Below the pieces are notes generated by a model. It was given only the letters and a program-made list of their open reading frames with translations. It made no database searches and was not told where the DNA came from. A program made the translations under genes and the position numbers. From positions 1-40,771 of the forward strand of contig DAOPMC010000005.1 of NCBI GenBank assembly GCA_035392025.1: a stretch of 40,771 nucleotides of DNA, given 5' to 3'. Each line of letters opens with the position of its first letter. Positions within the stretch are counted from its first letter, which is position 1. Shown here in pieces: positions 31,963-40,181 of this stretch. The DNA is from DAOPMC01 sp035392025. Its GTDB lineage: Bacteria; Bacillota_I; Bacilli_A; RF39; UBA660.

Positions 31963-33606
31963 ATGAATAATAAACAGTTAGCAGAGATATTATTTCCAAA
32001 TATTACAAAGACAGTAGAGGATTATGAATTGATGTATCCAGAAAGGAATTTGCAAGATAAAGCTGAGGTAACTAGATTTGCCCCATCTCCAACTGGTAGA
32101 ATTCATATGGGAAGCTTATTTGCCTCTTTTATTCCAGAGGTGTTTGCCCGTCAATCAGATGGAGTTTATATTTTAAGAATAGAGGATACTGATCAAAAAA
32201 GATCTATTGAAAATGGAACAGAACTAATTATTAAAGATTTAGAAGAATACAATTATATAATTAATGAGAGTCCAATAGTAGGTGGAGAATATGGACCATA
32301 TATTCAAACTAAAAGAAAAGAAATATATCAAGCATTTGCTAAATATTTAGTATCAATTGGTAGAGCATATCCATGTTTTTGTACTGAAGAAGATTTGCAA
32401 GAGATGAGAGACGAGCAAGAAAGTATAAAAGATAGAGTAGGATATTATGGTAGATATGCAAGATGTCGTAATTTAACACTAGATGAAGTTAAAGAAAAAT
32501 TAAATAATAATGATAAGTTTGTAATTAGATTAAAAAGTATGGGAGACTTCAACAAAAGAATCATATTTAAAGATCTTGTTAAAGGAACTATGGAATTACC
32601 GGAAAACGATATTGATCATGTTATATTGAAATCAGATGGTATTCCTCCATATGCGTTCGCACATGTAGTTGATGATCATCTAATGAGAACAACAACAGTA
32701 ACAAGAGATGATTCCTATATATCATCAGTACCATATCACTTAGAAATATGGAATGCATTTGGTTTTAAAATACCAAAATTTGCACATATCCTTCCACTTT
32801 GTGTTAAAGATGGTGATACATTTAGAAAAATAAGTAAAAGAAAAGATCCAGAAGCTGCTATTAGTTTCTATCATGAAAAAGGAATACCAGTTGGAGCTGT
32901 TAATTTATATCTTGCGACACTTCTAAATTCTAATTTTGAAGAATGGTATTTACAAAACCAAGATAAAAGTTATAGAGATTTTAAATTTACATTTAATAAA
33001 ATGACTACTAGTGGATCATTATTTGATATTGAAAAACTATTAAATATTTCTAAGAATTATATTTCAAAGTTAACTAAAGAAGAAGTTTACAATAATCTTT
33101 TAACTTGGGCTAAAGAGTTTGACAATGAACTTGAAAAACTATTAGAAAATTATAAAGATTATTCAACAGATGTTTTAAATATTGAAAGATGTCAAAAGAA
33201 ACCAAGAAAAGATTTTGCATGTTATAATGAGATAAAAGATCATATTTGGTATATGTATGATGAATTATTTATACCAAAGAATATTACATACGATTTCCAA
33301 ACAATATCTGATAGAGAGGAAATAGATATTATTTTATCAACATATATTACAAAATATTATGATGTAAATGATGATAAAGAGACATGGTTTAACAAAATGA
33401 AAGAACTATGTATAGAGTTAGGATATTGTCCTGATATGAAAGAGTATAAAGAAAACTCTAATAATTATAAAGGAAGTATCGCAGATGTTAGTATGGTAAT
33501 AAGAGTAGCACTTACTACTAAATCTCAAACTCCTGATTTATATGAAATAATGAAATTATTAGGAAAAGATAGAATAGAAAAGAGAGTAAATATTTTAAAA
33601 GATTAA
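31963..33606 (+). CDS. gltX: glutamyl-tRNA synthetase
   Basis: GluRS charges tRNA-Glu (and, in organisms without GlnRS, tRNA-Gln). The 547-residue class I enzyme has the HIGH-type motif APSPTGRIHMGS at 40-51, RIEDTD, a Cys-containing YPCFCTEEDL near 135, and the KMSKS-type KISKR near 285. An N-terminal extension of about 35 residues is present, as in one clostridial GltX type. AAGGAG precedes the ATG. Expression is set by the T-box upstream. Confidence 0.95.
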   Translation: MNNKQLAEILFPNITKTVEDYELMYPERNLQDKAEVTRFAPSPTGRIHMGSLFASFIPEVFARQSDGVYILRIEDTDQKRSIENGTELIIKDLEEYNYIINESPIVGGEYGPYIQTKRKEIYQAFAKYLVSIGRAYPCFCTEEDLQEMRDEQESIKDRVGYYGRYARCRNLTLDEVKEKLNNNDKFVIRLKSMGDFNKRIIFKDLVKGTMELPENDIDHVILKSDGIPPYAFAHVVDDHLMRTTTVTRDDSYISSVPYHLEIWNAFGFKIPKFAHILPLCVKDGDTFRKISKRKDPEAAISFYHEKGIPVGAVNLYLATLLNSNFEEWYLQNQDKSYRDFKFTFNKMTTSGSLFDIEKLLNISKNYISKLTKEEVYNNLLTWAKEFDNELEKLLENYKDYSTDVLNIERCQKKPRKDFACYNEIKDHIWYMYDELFIPKNITYDFQTISDREEIDIILSTYITKYYDVNDDKETWFNKMKELCIELGYCPDMKEYKENSNNYKGSIADVSMVIRVALTTKSQTPDLYEIMKLLGKDRIEKRVNILKD

Positions 33607-33627
33607 AAGAGACAATGGTCTCTTTTT
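33605..33627 (+). terminator. intrinsic terminator of gltX
   Basis: AAAAGAGAC and GTCTCTTTT form a stem with loop AATG, ending in T. Confidence 0.85.
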
Positions 33628-33678
33628 GCTTGAACAAAATTTAATATAATGATAAGTTTGTAATAGGAGGCTTTAGGT

Positions 33679-34595
33679 ATGAAAAAATTAATAATATCAC
33701 ATGTAGCAGATATTGATGGGTTAGATGCTGTTGTCCTTGCAAAACTAGCATATGAAGATATAGATTACATTTTAGTTGAATTTGCAGAACTTAATGGGGT
33801 AAATGAAAAAATTGCTAAAGTTGTAATATGGATATTAATCTTAATGGCATTCCAGATTTAAAAGAAAGAATTAAGCATTTTGATCATCATGCAACGGAAA
33901 GTGAGAATAAAAAATATTTATTTGTAAATGTTGTACTAGACAAAAATGGAGAAGTGGTGTGTGGTACAAGTTTATTGCATGATTATTTTGTCAAAAATGA
34001 ATTGTATGGTAAAGATCTAAATGCTGAAAAAGTTCAAGGATTTGTAGAAGCTACTAGATGTAGAGATAATTGGTTAAAACAAATGTCTGGGTACTCACTA
34101 GGATGCGATTTATCAGAGCTAGCACTTATGTATGGGAATGATACATATATTAATAAAATGTGTGAAGCATTATCTAAAGGTAAACAATTAATATCAGATA
34201 CTGATAGAGAACTAATTCAAAGAAGATATGTTAAAATAGAAAAGTATATTAAAAAGTGTGATGATAGATTAGTATTTATGAATCTTAATGGAAGAAATAT
34301 TGGGGTATCATTTTCATAACAATATCGTAGTGAAGTAGGTAATGCCTTATCGAGAATGCATACAGTTCTTGACTATATTTTAATAGTTAATATGATGAGA
34401 GGTCAGTATTCACTTAGAACAACACGAGATGATGTTCATGTAGGTAATATTGCCCAAGCCTTTAATCCAAGTGGAGGTGGGCATCCTAAAGCTGCAGGTT
34501 TTGACATTAATAACAATACAATATGGATTATGGAAGCTGCGCTTAATCAAATTAAAGTAGATAATAAAAATAAATTAATAAGAAAAAGAGACTAA
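33679..34595 (+). pseudogene. DHH/DHHA1 phosphoesterase, frameshifted and interrupted
   Basis: The gene starts normally (AGGAGG, ATG; MKKLIISHVADIDGLDAVVLAK with the DxDG metal site). Near 33825 the frame breaks: VVIW leads off into nonsense while the right frame resumes as MDINLNGIPDLKERIKHFDHHATE, carrying the DHH motif. A TAA at 34317-34319 then interrupts the same frame; the following QYRSEVGNALSRMHTVLD and GGGHPKAAGF (DHHA1 motif) continue the family. Two separate lesions in one gene suggest real decay rather than one read error. Such enzymes hydrolyse small RNAs or cyclic dinucleotide products. Confidence 0.85.
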
Positions 34596-34609
34596 TTAAA
34601 AGTCTCTTT
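34585..34609. terminator. bidirectional stem
   Basis: AAAGAGACT at 34585-34593 pairs with AGTCTCTTT at 34601-34609 between the convergent DHH pseudogene and the lipoprotein gene. Confidence 0.7.
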
Positions 34610-35455
34610 CTTTATTTGACTAATGTTATTATACATAATTGATAAATAATCTTCACTACTTGATAAATCTTCATCTGATATAGTAGCAAGAGTATTTATT
34701 GATAATACTTCAATTTCATATGTGTCTACCAGTTTTTGAATATCTTTACTTAGTTCTTCATCATCCATTACAAATATATATGATAAAGTTTTATTTTTAA
34801 ATAATGATTCAGCAAGTTTCATATTTTTATCAACAACAGCATCTTTTTCATATAAATTAATTACACTAAACTCATATTTACTTAAGAAATTGAGAGTTTC
34901 ATCAGCAACAATTATCTGTTTGTTTTCAGATGCACTAGCAACTAAAGTAAGCTCTGTATCAATTTGAGTAATATCTACCTTAAGTTCTTCATAATCATCA
35001 TTAATTTCTTCTATTAAATAAGGATTTGAAATATAATTTTGCAAATCATTTCTAATATTTTGAGCCATCATTAACATATTTGAAGGATTAAGCCATACTT
35101 CTTCTGAATTATAGTTATAGCTTATACCATAAGAAGCATCGATTATCTTTAATTTTTTATTTTTATTTAGAAAAGTAGTTGCATATTCTCTTTCAAAATC
35201 TAACCCATTATAGATAAATAAATCTTTGTTACTATAATCTTTAATCTGCTTATTGGTCATGGTATATGAAGTATAGTCAACAGCTTTTGGATAAATACTA
35301 GATATACTAGAACTATCTCCATATAATCTAGATGTGATATATTCAATTGGATAAACAGTTGTAATAATATTAATATTTTCCATTTCATCTCTTTTAAAAC
35401 ATCCAGTTAGCACTAAAGTTGATAGTAAAACTACAACAAGTAATAATTTTTTCAT
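34592..35455 (-). CDS. ZnuA/AdcA-like lipoprotein without the usual histidine ligands
   Basis: The 287-residue product has lipobox LVLTGC (Cys19) and the cluster 9 metal-binding fold: NIITTVYPIEYITSRLYGD near 28-46, VDYTSYTMTNKQIKDY near 58-74, EEVWLNPSNM near 118-127, and a second lobe. In working ZnuA/PsaA proteins the His of HxxEPT, the His of PHxWL and a third His bind metal; here these sites read VDYTSY, EEVWL and VADETLNFL. Either metal is bound differently or the role has changed. No ABC permease or ATPase gene is close. Its ribosome binding site is within the end of yidD. Confidence 0.75.
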   Translation of the reverse strand: MKKLLLVVVLLSTLVLTGCFKRDEMENINIITTVYPIEYITSRLYGDSSSISSIYPKAVDYTSYTMTNKQIKDYSNKDLFIYNGLDFEREYATTFLNKNKKLKIIDASYGISYNYNSEEVWLNPSNMLMMAQNIRNDLQNYISNPYLIEEINDDYEELKVDITQIDTELTLVASASENKQIIVADETLNFLSKYEFSVINLYEKDAVVDKNMKLAESLFKNKTLSYIFVMDDEELSKDIQKLVDTYEIEVLSINTLATISDEDLSSSEDYLSIMYNNISQIKKETFN

Positions 35456-35457
35456 AT

Positions 35458-35673
35458 TTACTCCTTTACTGGAACAGGATCATATCCTTTAGTTCCATGT
35501 GGTCTACAATTACATATTCTTTTAATAGCCATCTTTCCACCTCTTATTGTACCATATTTTTCTATTGCTTCGATAGCATAATTAGAACAAGTTGGAGTAT
35601 GACGACAATAATTATGAAAACTCCCTGGAATATGTTGATAAATTTTAATAATAAAAATTAATATGTGTTTCAT
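35458..35673 (-). CDS. yidD: membrane protein insertion efficiency factor YidD
   Basis: YidD is a small membrane-associated protein thought to assist YidC. The 71-residue product has the amphipathic start and the signature CRHTPTCSNYAIEAIEKYG followed by GGKMAIKRICNCRPHG and YDPVP. The ATG at 35673 follows GGTGGT; a TTG four codons upstream overlaps that site. The stop is two bases before the lipoprotein ATG, so the two are translated in series. Confidence 0.9.
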   Translation of the reverse strand: MKHILIFIIKIYQHIPGSFHNYCRHTPTCSNYAIEAIEKYGTIRGGKMAIKRICNCRPHGTKGYDPVPVKE

Positions 35674-35770
35674 TTTAACCACCAATACTATTTTACTAAA
35701 AAAAATCTATTTTATCAATCAACAGTATTAAAATATTAAAAATTGTGTTATATTTAGTTAGGTGATGAAA

Positions 35771-36436
35771 ATGAAAGAATTGTTAGAAAAATTAGGAATT
35801 AAGTATAAAAATATAGAGTATTATGAACAAGCTTTTAGGCATACTTCTTATTGTTATGAAGCAAGCATTAAGACTAGTTATGAAAGATTGGAATTTTTAG
35901 GGGATGCTATTTTAGATTTAGCAGTATCAGATTATCTATATAAATCTGAGCACTATGAAGAAGGTGTTATGACTAGAATAAGAGCAAGCTATGTATGTGA
36001 AAATGCAGTTGCAATATATGCAGATAGTTTAAATTTTAGTAATTATATTAAGGTAGGGCATGGCGAAGAGCAAAGTGGTGGAAGATACAAAAAAGCAATT
36101 CTTGCTGATGTATTTGAAGCATTCCTTGCTGCAATATATTTAGATTTAGGCTTTGAAACATCTAAAGAATTTGCATTAAAAATTGCAGTTCCATATATTA
36201 AAGATGATAGTATTTTATTATTTAAAGATTATAAGTCAGTACTACAAGAAGCAGTACAAACAGATAGAAAATCTTTAGTATATGAACTTGTTGATGAAAA
36301 TGGGCCAGCACATAATAAAACATTTACAGTAGTAGTTAAGGTAGATGACATAGTTTATGGTAAGGGAGTAGCATCATCTAAAAAAGATGCAGAGCAAATG
36401 GCGGCACAAGAAGCACTTGCTAAGATTGCAAAATAA
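35771..36436 (+). CDS. rnc: ribonuclease III
   Basis: RNase III cuts double-stranded RNA in rRNA and mRNA processing. The 221-residue protein has the catalytic motif ERLEFLGDAILDL at 38-50, the second acidic site ADVFEAFLAAIYLD near 110-123, and a C-terminal double-stranded-RNA-binding domain from about 150 (FKDYKSVLQEAVQ, KKDAEQMAAQEAL). The ATG at 35771 is five bases from AGGTGA; two earlier starts lie inside that site. It stands alone before the tRNA-Arg region. Confidence 0.95.
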   Translation: MKELLEKLGIKYKNIEYYEQAFRHTSYCYEASIKTSYERLEFLGDAILDLAVSDYLYKSEHYEEGVMTRIRASYVCENAVAIYADSLNFSNYIKVGHGEEQSGGRYKKAILADVFEAFLAAIYLDLGFETSKEFALKIAVPYIKDDSILLFKDYKSVLQEAVQTDRKSLVYELVDENGPAHNKTFTVVVKVDDIVYGKGVASSKKDAEQMAAQEALAKIAK

Positions 36437-36442
36437 AATAAA

Positions 36443-36462
36443 AGTAGTATAATAATACTACT
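36443..36462 (+). terminator. weak terminator of rnc
   Basis: AGTAGTAT and ATACTACT form an eight-base stem followed by ATTT. Confidence 0.55.
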
Positions 36463-36469
36463 ATTTAAT

Positions 36470-36509
36470 GTCCCTGTAGCTCAGTTGGATAGAGCAACCC
36501 CCTCCTAAG
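36470..36509 (+). pseudogene. 5' half of a tRNA-Arg(CCU), broken at the anticodon stem
   Basis: GTCCCTG, a normal D-arm (GCTCAGTTGGATAGAGC) and the anticodon loop CTCCTAA (CCU) are present, but the 3' half of the anticodon stem should read GGGGT and instead reads GTATT, and no T-arm follows. Within the next 25 bases CCTAA/TTAGG forms another hairpin. The break just after the anticodon is a typical tRNA integration point. The host gene was probably split by the mobile element to the right. Confidence 0.7.
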
Positions 36510-36527
36510 TATTAGGCTAGGGAAAAA

Positions 36528-36545
36528 GGACATATATGAATGTCC
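36528..36545. repeat. six-base hairpin between the two tRNA sequences
   Basis: GGACAT and ATGTCC pair with a six-base loop; it echoes the GTCC/GGAC acceptor ends and may mark the junction of host and element. Confidence 0.4.
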
Positions 36546-36551
36546 TAAAAT

Positions 36552-36628
36552 GTCCTCGTAGCTCAGCAGGATAGAGCAAGAGTTTCCTAAACTCTAGGTG
36601 GTAGGTTCGAGTCCTATCGAGGACGCCA
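36552..36628 (+). tRNA. tRNA-Arg (anticodon CCU)
   Basis: Acceptor GTCCTCG pairs with CGAGGAC, followed by discriminator G and encoded CCA. The anticodon stem AGAGT/ACTCT holds loop TTCCTAA, giving CCU at 36586-36588. All arms are complete. It differs from the broken copy at 36470 in the D-loop and anticodon stem, so it is not a simple duplicate. Confidence 0.95.
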
Positions 36629-36922
36629 TTATTTTACTAATTAAAGTCTTGAAAGCCCAATGTTTTCAAGATTTTTTATATTTTGTAAGTATTATAAAGT
36701 ATCACAAAGTGATTTAAAGTGATTTTGTTTTCGGCACTTTTTTCGGCACTCTTATAAAAGGGTTAACTATCTAGTAAATAAAGGGTAAAAATAAGAGTTA
36801 AGATAGAAAAAGGCACTAATTATATAAAAATCATTTCAAAATCTTTATTAAGCGACTTTTTGGGTCGTTTTAATTTTGCAAAAATGATATAATGTATTTA
36901 TAAAAGTGATGGGTGGAATATT
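36629..36922. other. 294 bases without a clear gene; possible integrase tail
   Basis: Direct repeats of TTTCGGCAC at about 36730 and 36742 read SAEKSAENK on the minus strand, between stop codons, a sequence like the C-terminal tails of tRNA-site tyrosine integrases I remember. Only about 22 codons are open, so any integrase is lost. A stem (GCGAC/GTCGT near 36853-36868) and a TATAAT-like box before 36923 are also seen. Confidence 0.35.
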
Positions 36923-37582
36923 ATGAATTTAATTTATGGTGTGTGTGCACTAATTGGTTTGGCTTGTTTTTGTGTTTCGGTAAGTTTTCTTGTTTCTTTG
37001 ATTAAATCAAAAGTTTTTAAAAGAGAAAATGAAAAACCTTATGAAAAATTTAGTGATATTAGCAAATGGTTTAATGATTATCCAATTAGATTTATATTAA
37101 TCGGAATAGCAGTAATACTTTTTACTCTTTGGAGTAATGCTTGGTTTAAGGAACTTGTTGGCTATGATAATATAGAAACAAAACCTAGTGGAACTTATTG
37201 TTATTATGTAGAAATAACCGGAAATAAAAAATATACATTACCGGCAAAAGTAAATGTTGATGTATATAGTGATGAAGTGGCAGAAGGTAAAAGTCAAACA
37301 TATCACGATTATTATATTGAAAAAGTGTATTGGTCTAATGGTGGTTATCTATATTTTGGAGACAATGATGAAAGAATGGAAGTAAATGATTCTATTACTT
37401 TATACGACCAAGATGAAAATGAATAGGAAGTTAAACTATTAAATAAATCTGCCTATTGTTCTGATTTTAAGAATACATCTTCACTCGATGACCCAATAAA
37501 TATAATTTTAGGATTAATATTTTTAGCAAGTGAGATTTTTGTTTGGGTGTATTGCATTGTTTATGAAAAAAAGAATAAATAA
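36923..37582 (+). pseudogene. membrane protein interrupted by an in-frame amber codon
   Basis: The frame starts at an ATG after GGGTGGA and encodes two membrane helices (about 5-30 and 57-75) and an outer domain (YCYYVEITGNKKYTLPAKV) up to TAG at 37424. The same frame then continues for 52 codons, EVKLLNKSAYCSDFKN and a further helix NIILGLIFLASEIFVWVYC with KKNK end, up to TAA at 37580. DENE-stop-EVKLL suggests TGG mutated to TAG. The 167-residue product ends at the stop; the 220-residue form would need read-through. No family is recognised. Confidence 0.6.
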
Positions 37583-37598
37583 GTAAAAGAGGTGTTCT

Positions 37599-38486
37599 AT
37601 GAAAGAAAACAAACTAATATTGTTTTTTTCTATCGTTATATCATTTATAACTTTAATGACTAGTATATTTTTAACATTTGTATTTTTTGAGACTAAGGAA
37701 ACTATCTTTATAAGTAATATTTTGTTGAATATATTTGCCGGTGCAATAATAGTAATACCAACTTCATTAATTTATTATCTGATACAAAGAAAAAGGAATC
37801 TAGAAGATTTAATGGAATATTGCAATAAATTAAGAAATGTATTTAATAATCTAGAATATTTAGAAGAAGAAGATATTGAAAGTTATGAAGAATTTGAATC
37901 TAATATTAAAGGCAATAATGGTATAAAAGGTATAACCAAAAAGGAATTAAAAAACATATATGAAGAGCACAAAAAAAATATTGAAGAAAAAAACAAAACC
38001 AAACTAAAGAAAGTATTAGAAGAATATATAGAAATTTCTAAAATTAGTTTGTCTAATTTTTGGAAAATATATGGAGACTTACACTTTATAAATGATTATA
38101 AAAACAAGGTTAAGTATATATTATATAATGAAGTGTTTGATTATACAAAAAAACTTATAGATGATATTTATGTTGATGTTGAAATGCATTTTAAAGAATA
38201 TTTGTCATCAGAAAATGGTAATTATAAGGCAGTATATAGTATTGCAAGAGAATTACAAGATAAAATATTTTATTATGAAGAACAAGATATAAAAGAAAAT
38301 ATGATTTGGAAAAAAGATATAAGTATAAGTCATAAGAAAAGTAGTGGTGTAAATTATAAAACTAACAAAGCATTTATTGAATCAAATGAGGTAATAGATA
38401 GATATTGTTACCTATTTGATGAGATAGGAAAAATTGCATATTTTAATAAGAAATATGGTTTAGAACAAAAAAAAGAGAAAGAGTAA
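37599..38486 (+). CDS. membrane-anchored coiled-coil protein of unknown function
   Basis: The 295-residue product has two membrane helices at about 5-28 and 35-60, then a long cytoplasmic helical region (about 62-290) with many Glu and Lys. No nuclease or enzyme motif is visible. AGAGGTG precedes the ATG. It lies 16 bases after the interrupted gene, and its stop codon is inside the 15-bp repeat that flanks the IS3 element. It is probably cargo of the mobile element; phage or plasmid membrane proteins can look alike. Confidence 0.6.
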   Translation: MKENKLILFFSIVISFITLMTSIFLTFVFFETKETIFISNILLNIFAGAIIVIPTSLIYYLIQRKRNLEDLMEYCNKLRNVFNNLEYLEEEDIESYEEFESNIKGNNGIKGITKKELKNIYEEHKKNIEEKNKTKLKKVLEEYIEISKISLSNFWKIYGDLHFINDYKNKVKYILYNEVFDYTKKLIDDIYVDVEMHFKEYLSSENGNYKAVYSIARELQDKIFYYEEQDIKENMIWKKDISISHKKSSGVNYKTNKAFIESNEVIDRYCYLFDEIGKIAYFNKKYGLEQKKEKE

Positions 38487-38496
38487 GATTTATTTA
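38482..38496. repeat. 15-bp direct repeat, left of the IS3 element
   Basis: AGTAAGATTTATTTA here and at 39841-39855, touching both element ends. It is longer than the three to five bases usual for IS3. Confidence 0.8.
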
Positions 38497-38580
38497 TGAA
38501 GTGGTAAAGTAAAAGTAGACACATAAAAAGAATGTGATTTACTTTTTCTTTTGCTATAATTTAATAAAGGAGATGATTTT

Positions 38581-38952
38581 ATGGGAAGACCTAAGGGAGG
38601 AACAAATAAATATTGGTCAAAAGATGAAAAATTAAAATTAATTAAAGAACATTTAGAAAGGCATGTAAGTACTTTAGAAATAACCAATAGAGAAAATATT
38701 TCAAACGGAATGTATAATAATTGGCTTAAAAAATATTTAGAGTTTGGTGAAGATGGATTAGAAAACAAGAAAAAGCCAGGTAATCCATTATGTAAATACA
38801 GTAGTAAAAAAAATCTAACAGATATTGAAAAATTAGAATATGAAAATTTGAAATTAAGAATTGAGAATGAACGATTAAAAAAAGGTTACATGGTGGAAGG
38901 AGATGGTCAAGTTGTAATATTCAATGGATCAAACAACAAGAATACGAAATAG
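38581..38952 (+). CDS. IS3-family transposase OrfA (helix-turn-helix)
   Basis: The 123-residue product starts GRPKGGTNKYWSKDEKLKL and has a helix-turn-helix (ISNGMYNNWLKKYLEFGEDGL, split at about 43-63) and a leucine-zipper-like helix (EKLEYENLKLRIENERL). AAAGGAG precedes the ATG. A slippery run of seven A at 38877-38883 lies near the 3' end, where ribosomes can shift by -1 into orfB to make the OrfAB transposase. Confidence 0.88.
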   Translation: MGRPKGGTNKYWSKDEKLKLIKEHLERHVSTLEITNRENISNGMYNNWLKKYLEFGEDGLENKKKPGNPLCKYSSKKNLTDIEKLEYENLKLRIENERLKKGYMVEGDGQVVIFNGSNNKNTK

Positions 38953-39800
38953 TTTTATTATTAAGTAAAGAATTTAATATTAAAGTGTTATGTTGTGAAA
39001 TGAATATATCAAGAAGTGGTTTTTATAAATGGTTAAAAAATAAAGATATTTTAAATAATTATGAATCAAATCGGAGTGATATGTGCGAATTAGTTAAAGA
39101 ATATCATAAAAAACATCTATCATGGGGATATAGACATATAAATAGACAAATAAGAGTTGATATTGGATGGTATGTATCTGATAACTTTGTTCATAAATGT
39201 TGTAAATTTTTAGGTATTAAATCTGTAGTTAGAAATTATAAATATAGAAAACCAGGTGAAGAATCTATAAAATTTTCTAATCTTGTTAAAGGAAATTGGA
39301 ATGTAAAAAAACCTTTAGAGCTAATAGTTACTGATATGACTTGTATTAAATATCGTGGTAATTTATATGATACAGTTTTATATATGGATGCGTTTAATAT
39401 TGAAATATTATCTTATTCGTATACAAAAAAGCATAACTCAATAGCACCATATTATGACGGTTTAAATATAATTTTAGACAAAATAAAAGGAATTGGCTAC
39501 TCCACAACTTTGCATAGTGATCAAGGAGTAGTCTATTCCTCAGCGGCATTTAAAAATGCACATAAAGATTATAACATTATTCGTTCAATGAGTCGAGCAG
39601 GAACACCAACAGATAATCCCAAAATGGAATCTATCAACGGATGGATAAAAGATGAAATCATTAATGACTGGAATATAGATAGTTACGACTCGTTTGATAA
39701 ATTTATAAAAGCATATATATATTATTACAATAATGAAAGATTAGCTTGTTCATTAGATTATAAAACCCCAATCCAATATAAAACTGAACTGGGGTTCTAA
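38883..39800 (+). CDS. IS3-family transposase OrfB (DDE integrase), made by frameshift
   Basis: The frame is open from just after the run of A and continues without stop; it has no good independent start before GTG at 38985. It encodes WIKQQEYEIVLLLSKEF and the CEMNISRSGFYKWL segment typical of IS150 OrfB, then the rve domain with D in IVTDMTCIKY, D in LHSDQGVVYS, and E in PKMESINGWIKDE. The C-terminal YNNERLACSLDYKTPIQY is normal. All catalytic residues are present. Confidence 0.88.
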   Translation, partial: RLHGGRRWSSCNIQWIKQQEYEIVLLLSKEFNIKVLCCEMNISRSGFYKWLKNKDILNNYESNRSDMCELVKEYHKKHLSWGYRHINRQIRVDIGWYVSDNFVHKCCKFLGIKSVVRNYKYRKPGEESIKFSNLVKGNWNVKKPLELIVTDMTCIKYRGNLYDTVLYMDAFNIEILSYSYTKKHNSIAPYYDGLNIILDKIKGIGYSTTLHSDQGVVYSSAAFKNAHKDYNIIRSMSRAGTPTDNPKMESINGWIKDEIINDWNIDSYDSFDKFIKAYIYYYNNERLACSLDYKTPIQYKTELGF

Positions 39801-39840
39801 TAAATTCTTTTTTAGTGTCCACTTTTTGTTGACTTATTCA

Positions 39841-39855
39841 AGTAAGATTTATTTA
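39841..39855. repeat. 15-bp direct repeat, right of the IS3 element
   Basis: Exact copy of 38482-38496; the pre-insertion sequence is rebuilt by joining the two. Confidence 0.8.
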
Positions 39856-39875
39856 ACCTTATTCTTTCTCTTTTA

Positions 39876-40181
39876 TTATTTTAACTTGCCATATTTTTCA
39901 ATATTCCAAGCACAAGTAGGACAATCCTTAACGAATCCCTCAAACTCTAATATTTTCATTAACTGATAAAGTAATGTTTTATCATTTAGTAATTCAATCA
40001 TAATGTTTTTTATTTCGTTTCTTTTTTCTTGTTCTCTTATCATCATTTCATTGTATTTATCAATACCATTTTCAATTACATATCTTAAATCATAGTCCAA
40101 ACTATTTTTATTATCGGTAAGACCAAGCATATCAGTTAAGTCTTGTTCAATATTATATTTCAAATTGTTTTTAAAACTCAT
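39876..40181 (-). CDS. small soluble protein of unknown function
   Basis: The 101-residue product is mostly helical, with a CPTCAW near its C-terminus that could be half of a metal site. The ATG at 40181 is spaced from AGAGAGTG. It overlaps the excisionase-like gene by 11 bases, so both are in one operon. It matches no family I know; location suggests a mobile-element control or replication accessory protein. Confidence 0.6.
   Translation of the reverse strand: MSFKNNLKYNIEQDLTDMLGLTDNKNSLDYDLRYVIENGIDKYNEMMIREQEKRNEIKNIMIELLNDKTLLYQLMKILEFEGFVKDCPTCAWNIEKYGKLK

Larger units (their letters stand above)
38497..39840 (+). mobile_element. IS3-family (IS150-like) insertion sequence, 1344 bp
   Basis: The ends are TG...CA. 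The first 37 bases match the reverse complement of the last 37 at about three quarters of positions, with shared TGAA, AAAAGT, GACAC and AAAAAGAAT. Inside are orfA and orfB with a -1 frameshift between them. The DDE triad is complete, so the copy appears active. A 15-bp direct repeat flanks it. Confidence 0.88.

Noticed and set aside
36470..36535. The first tRNA-like sequence as a working tRNA lacking a T-arm.
   Set aside because: The anticodon stem cannot form and the T-arm is absent; a full tRNA with the same anticodon follows, so decay by integration is the simpler reading.
37424..37426. TAG read as a sense codon through a changed genetic code.
   Set aside because: TAG ends other clear genes such as rplM, and TGA ends trmB and ftsY, so both are true stops.
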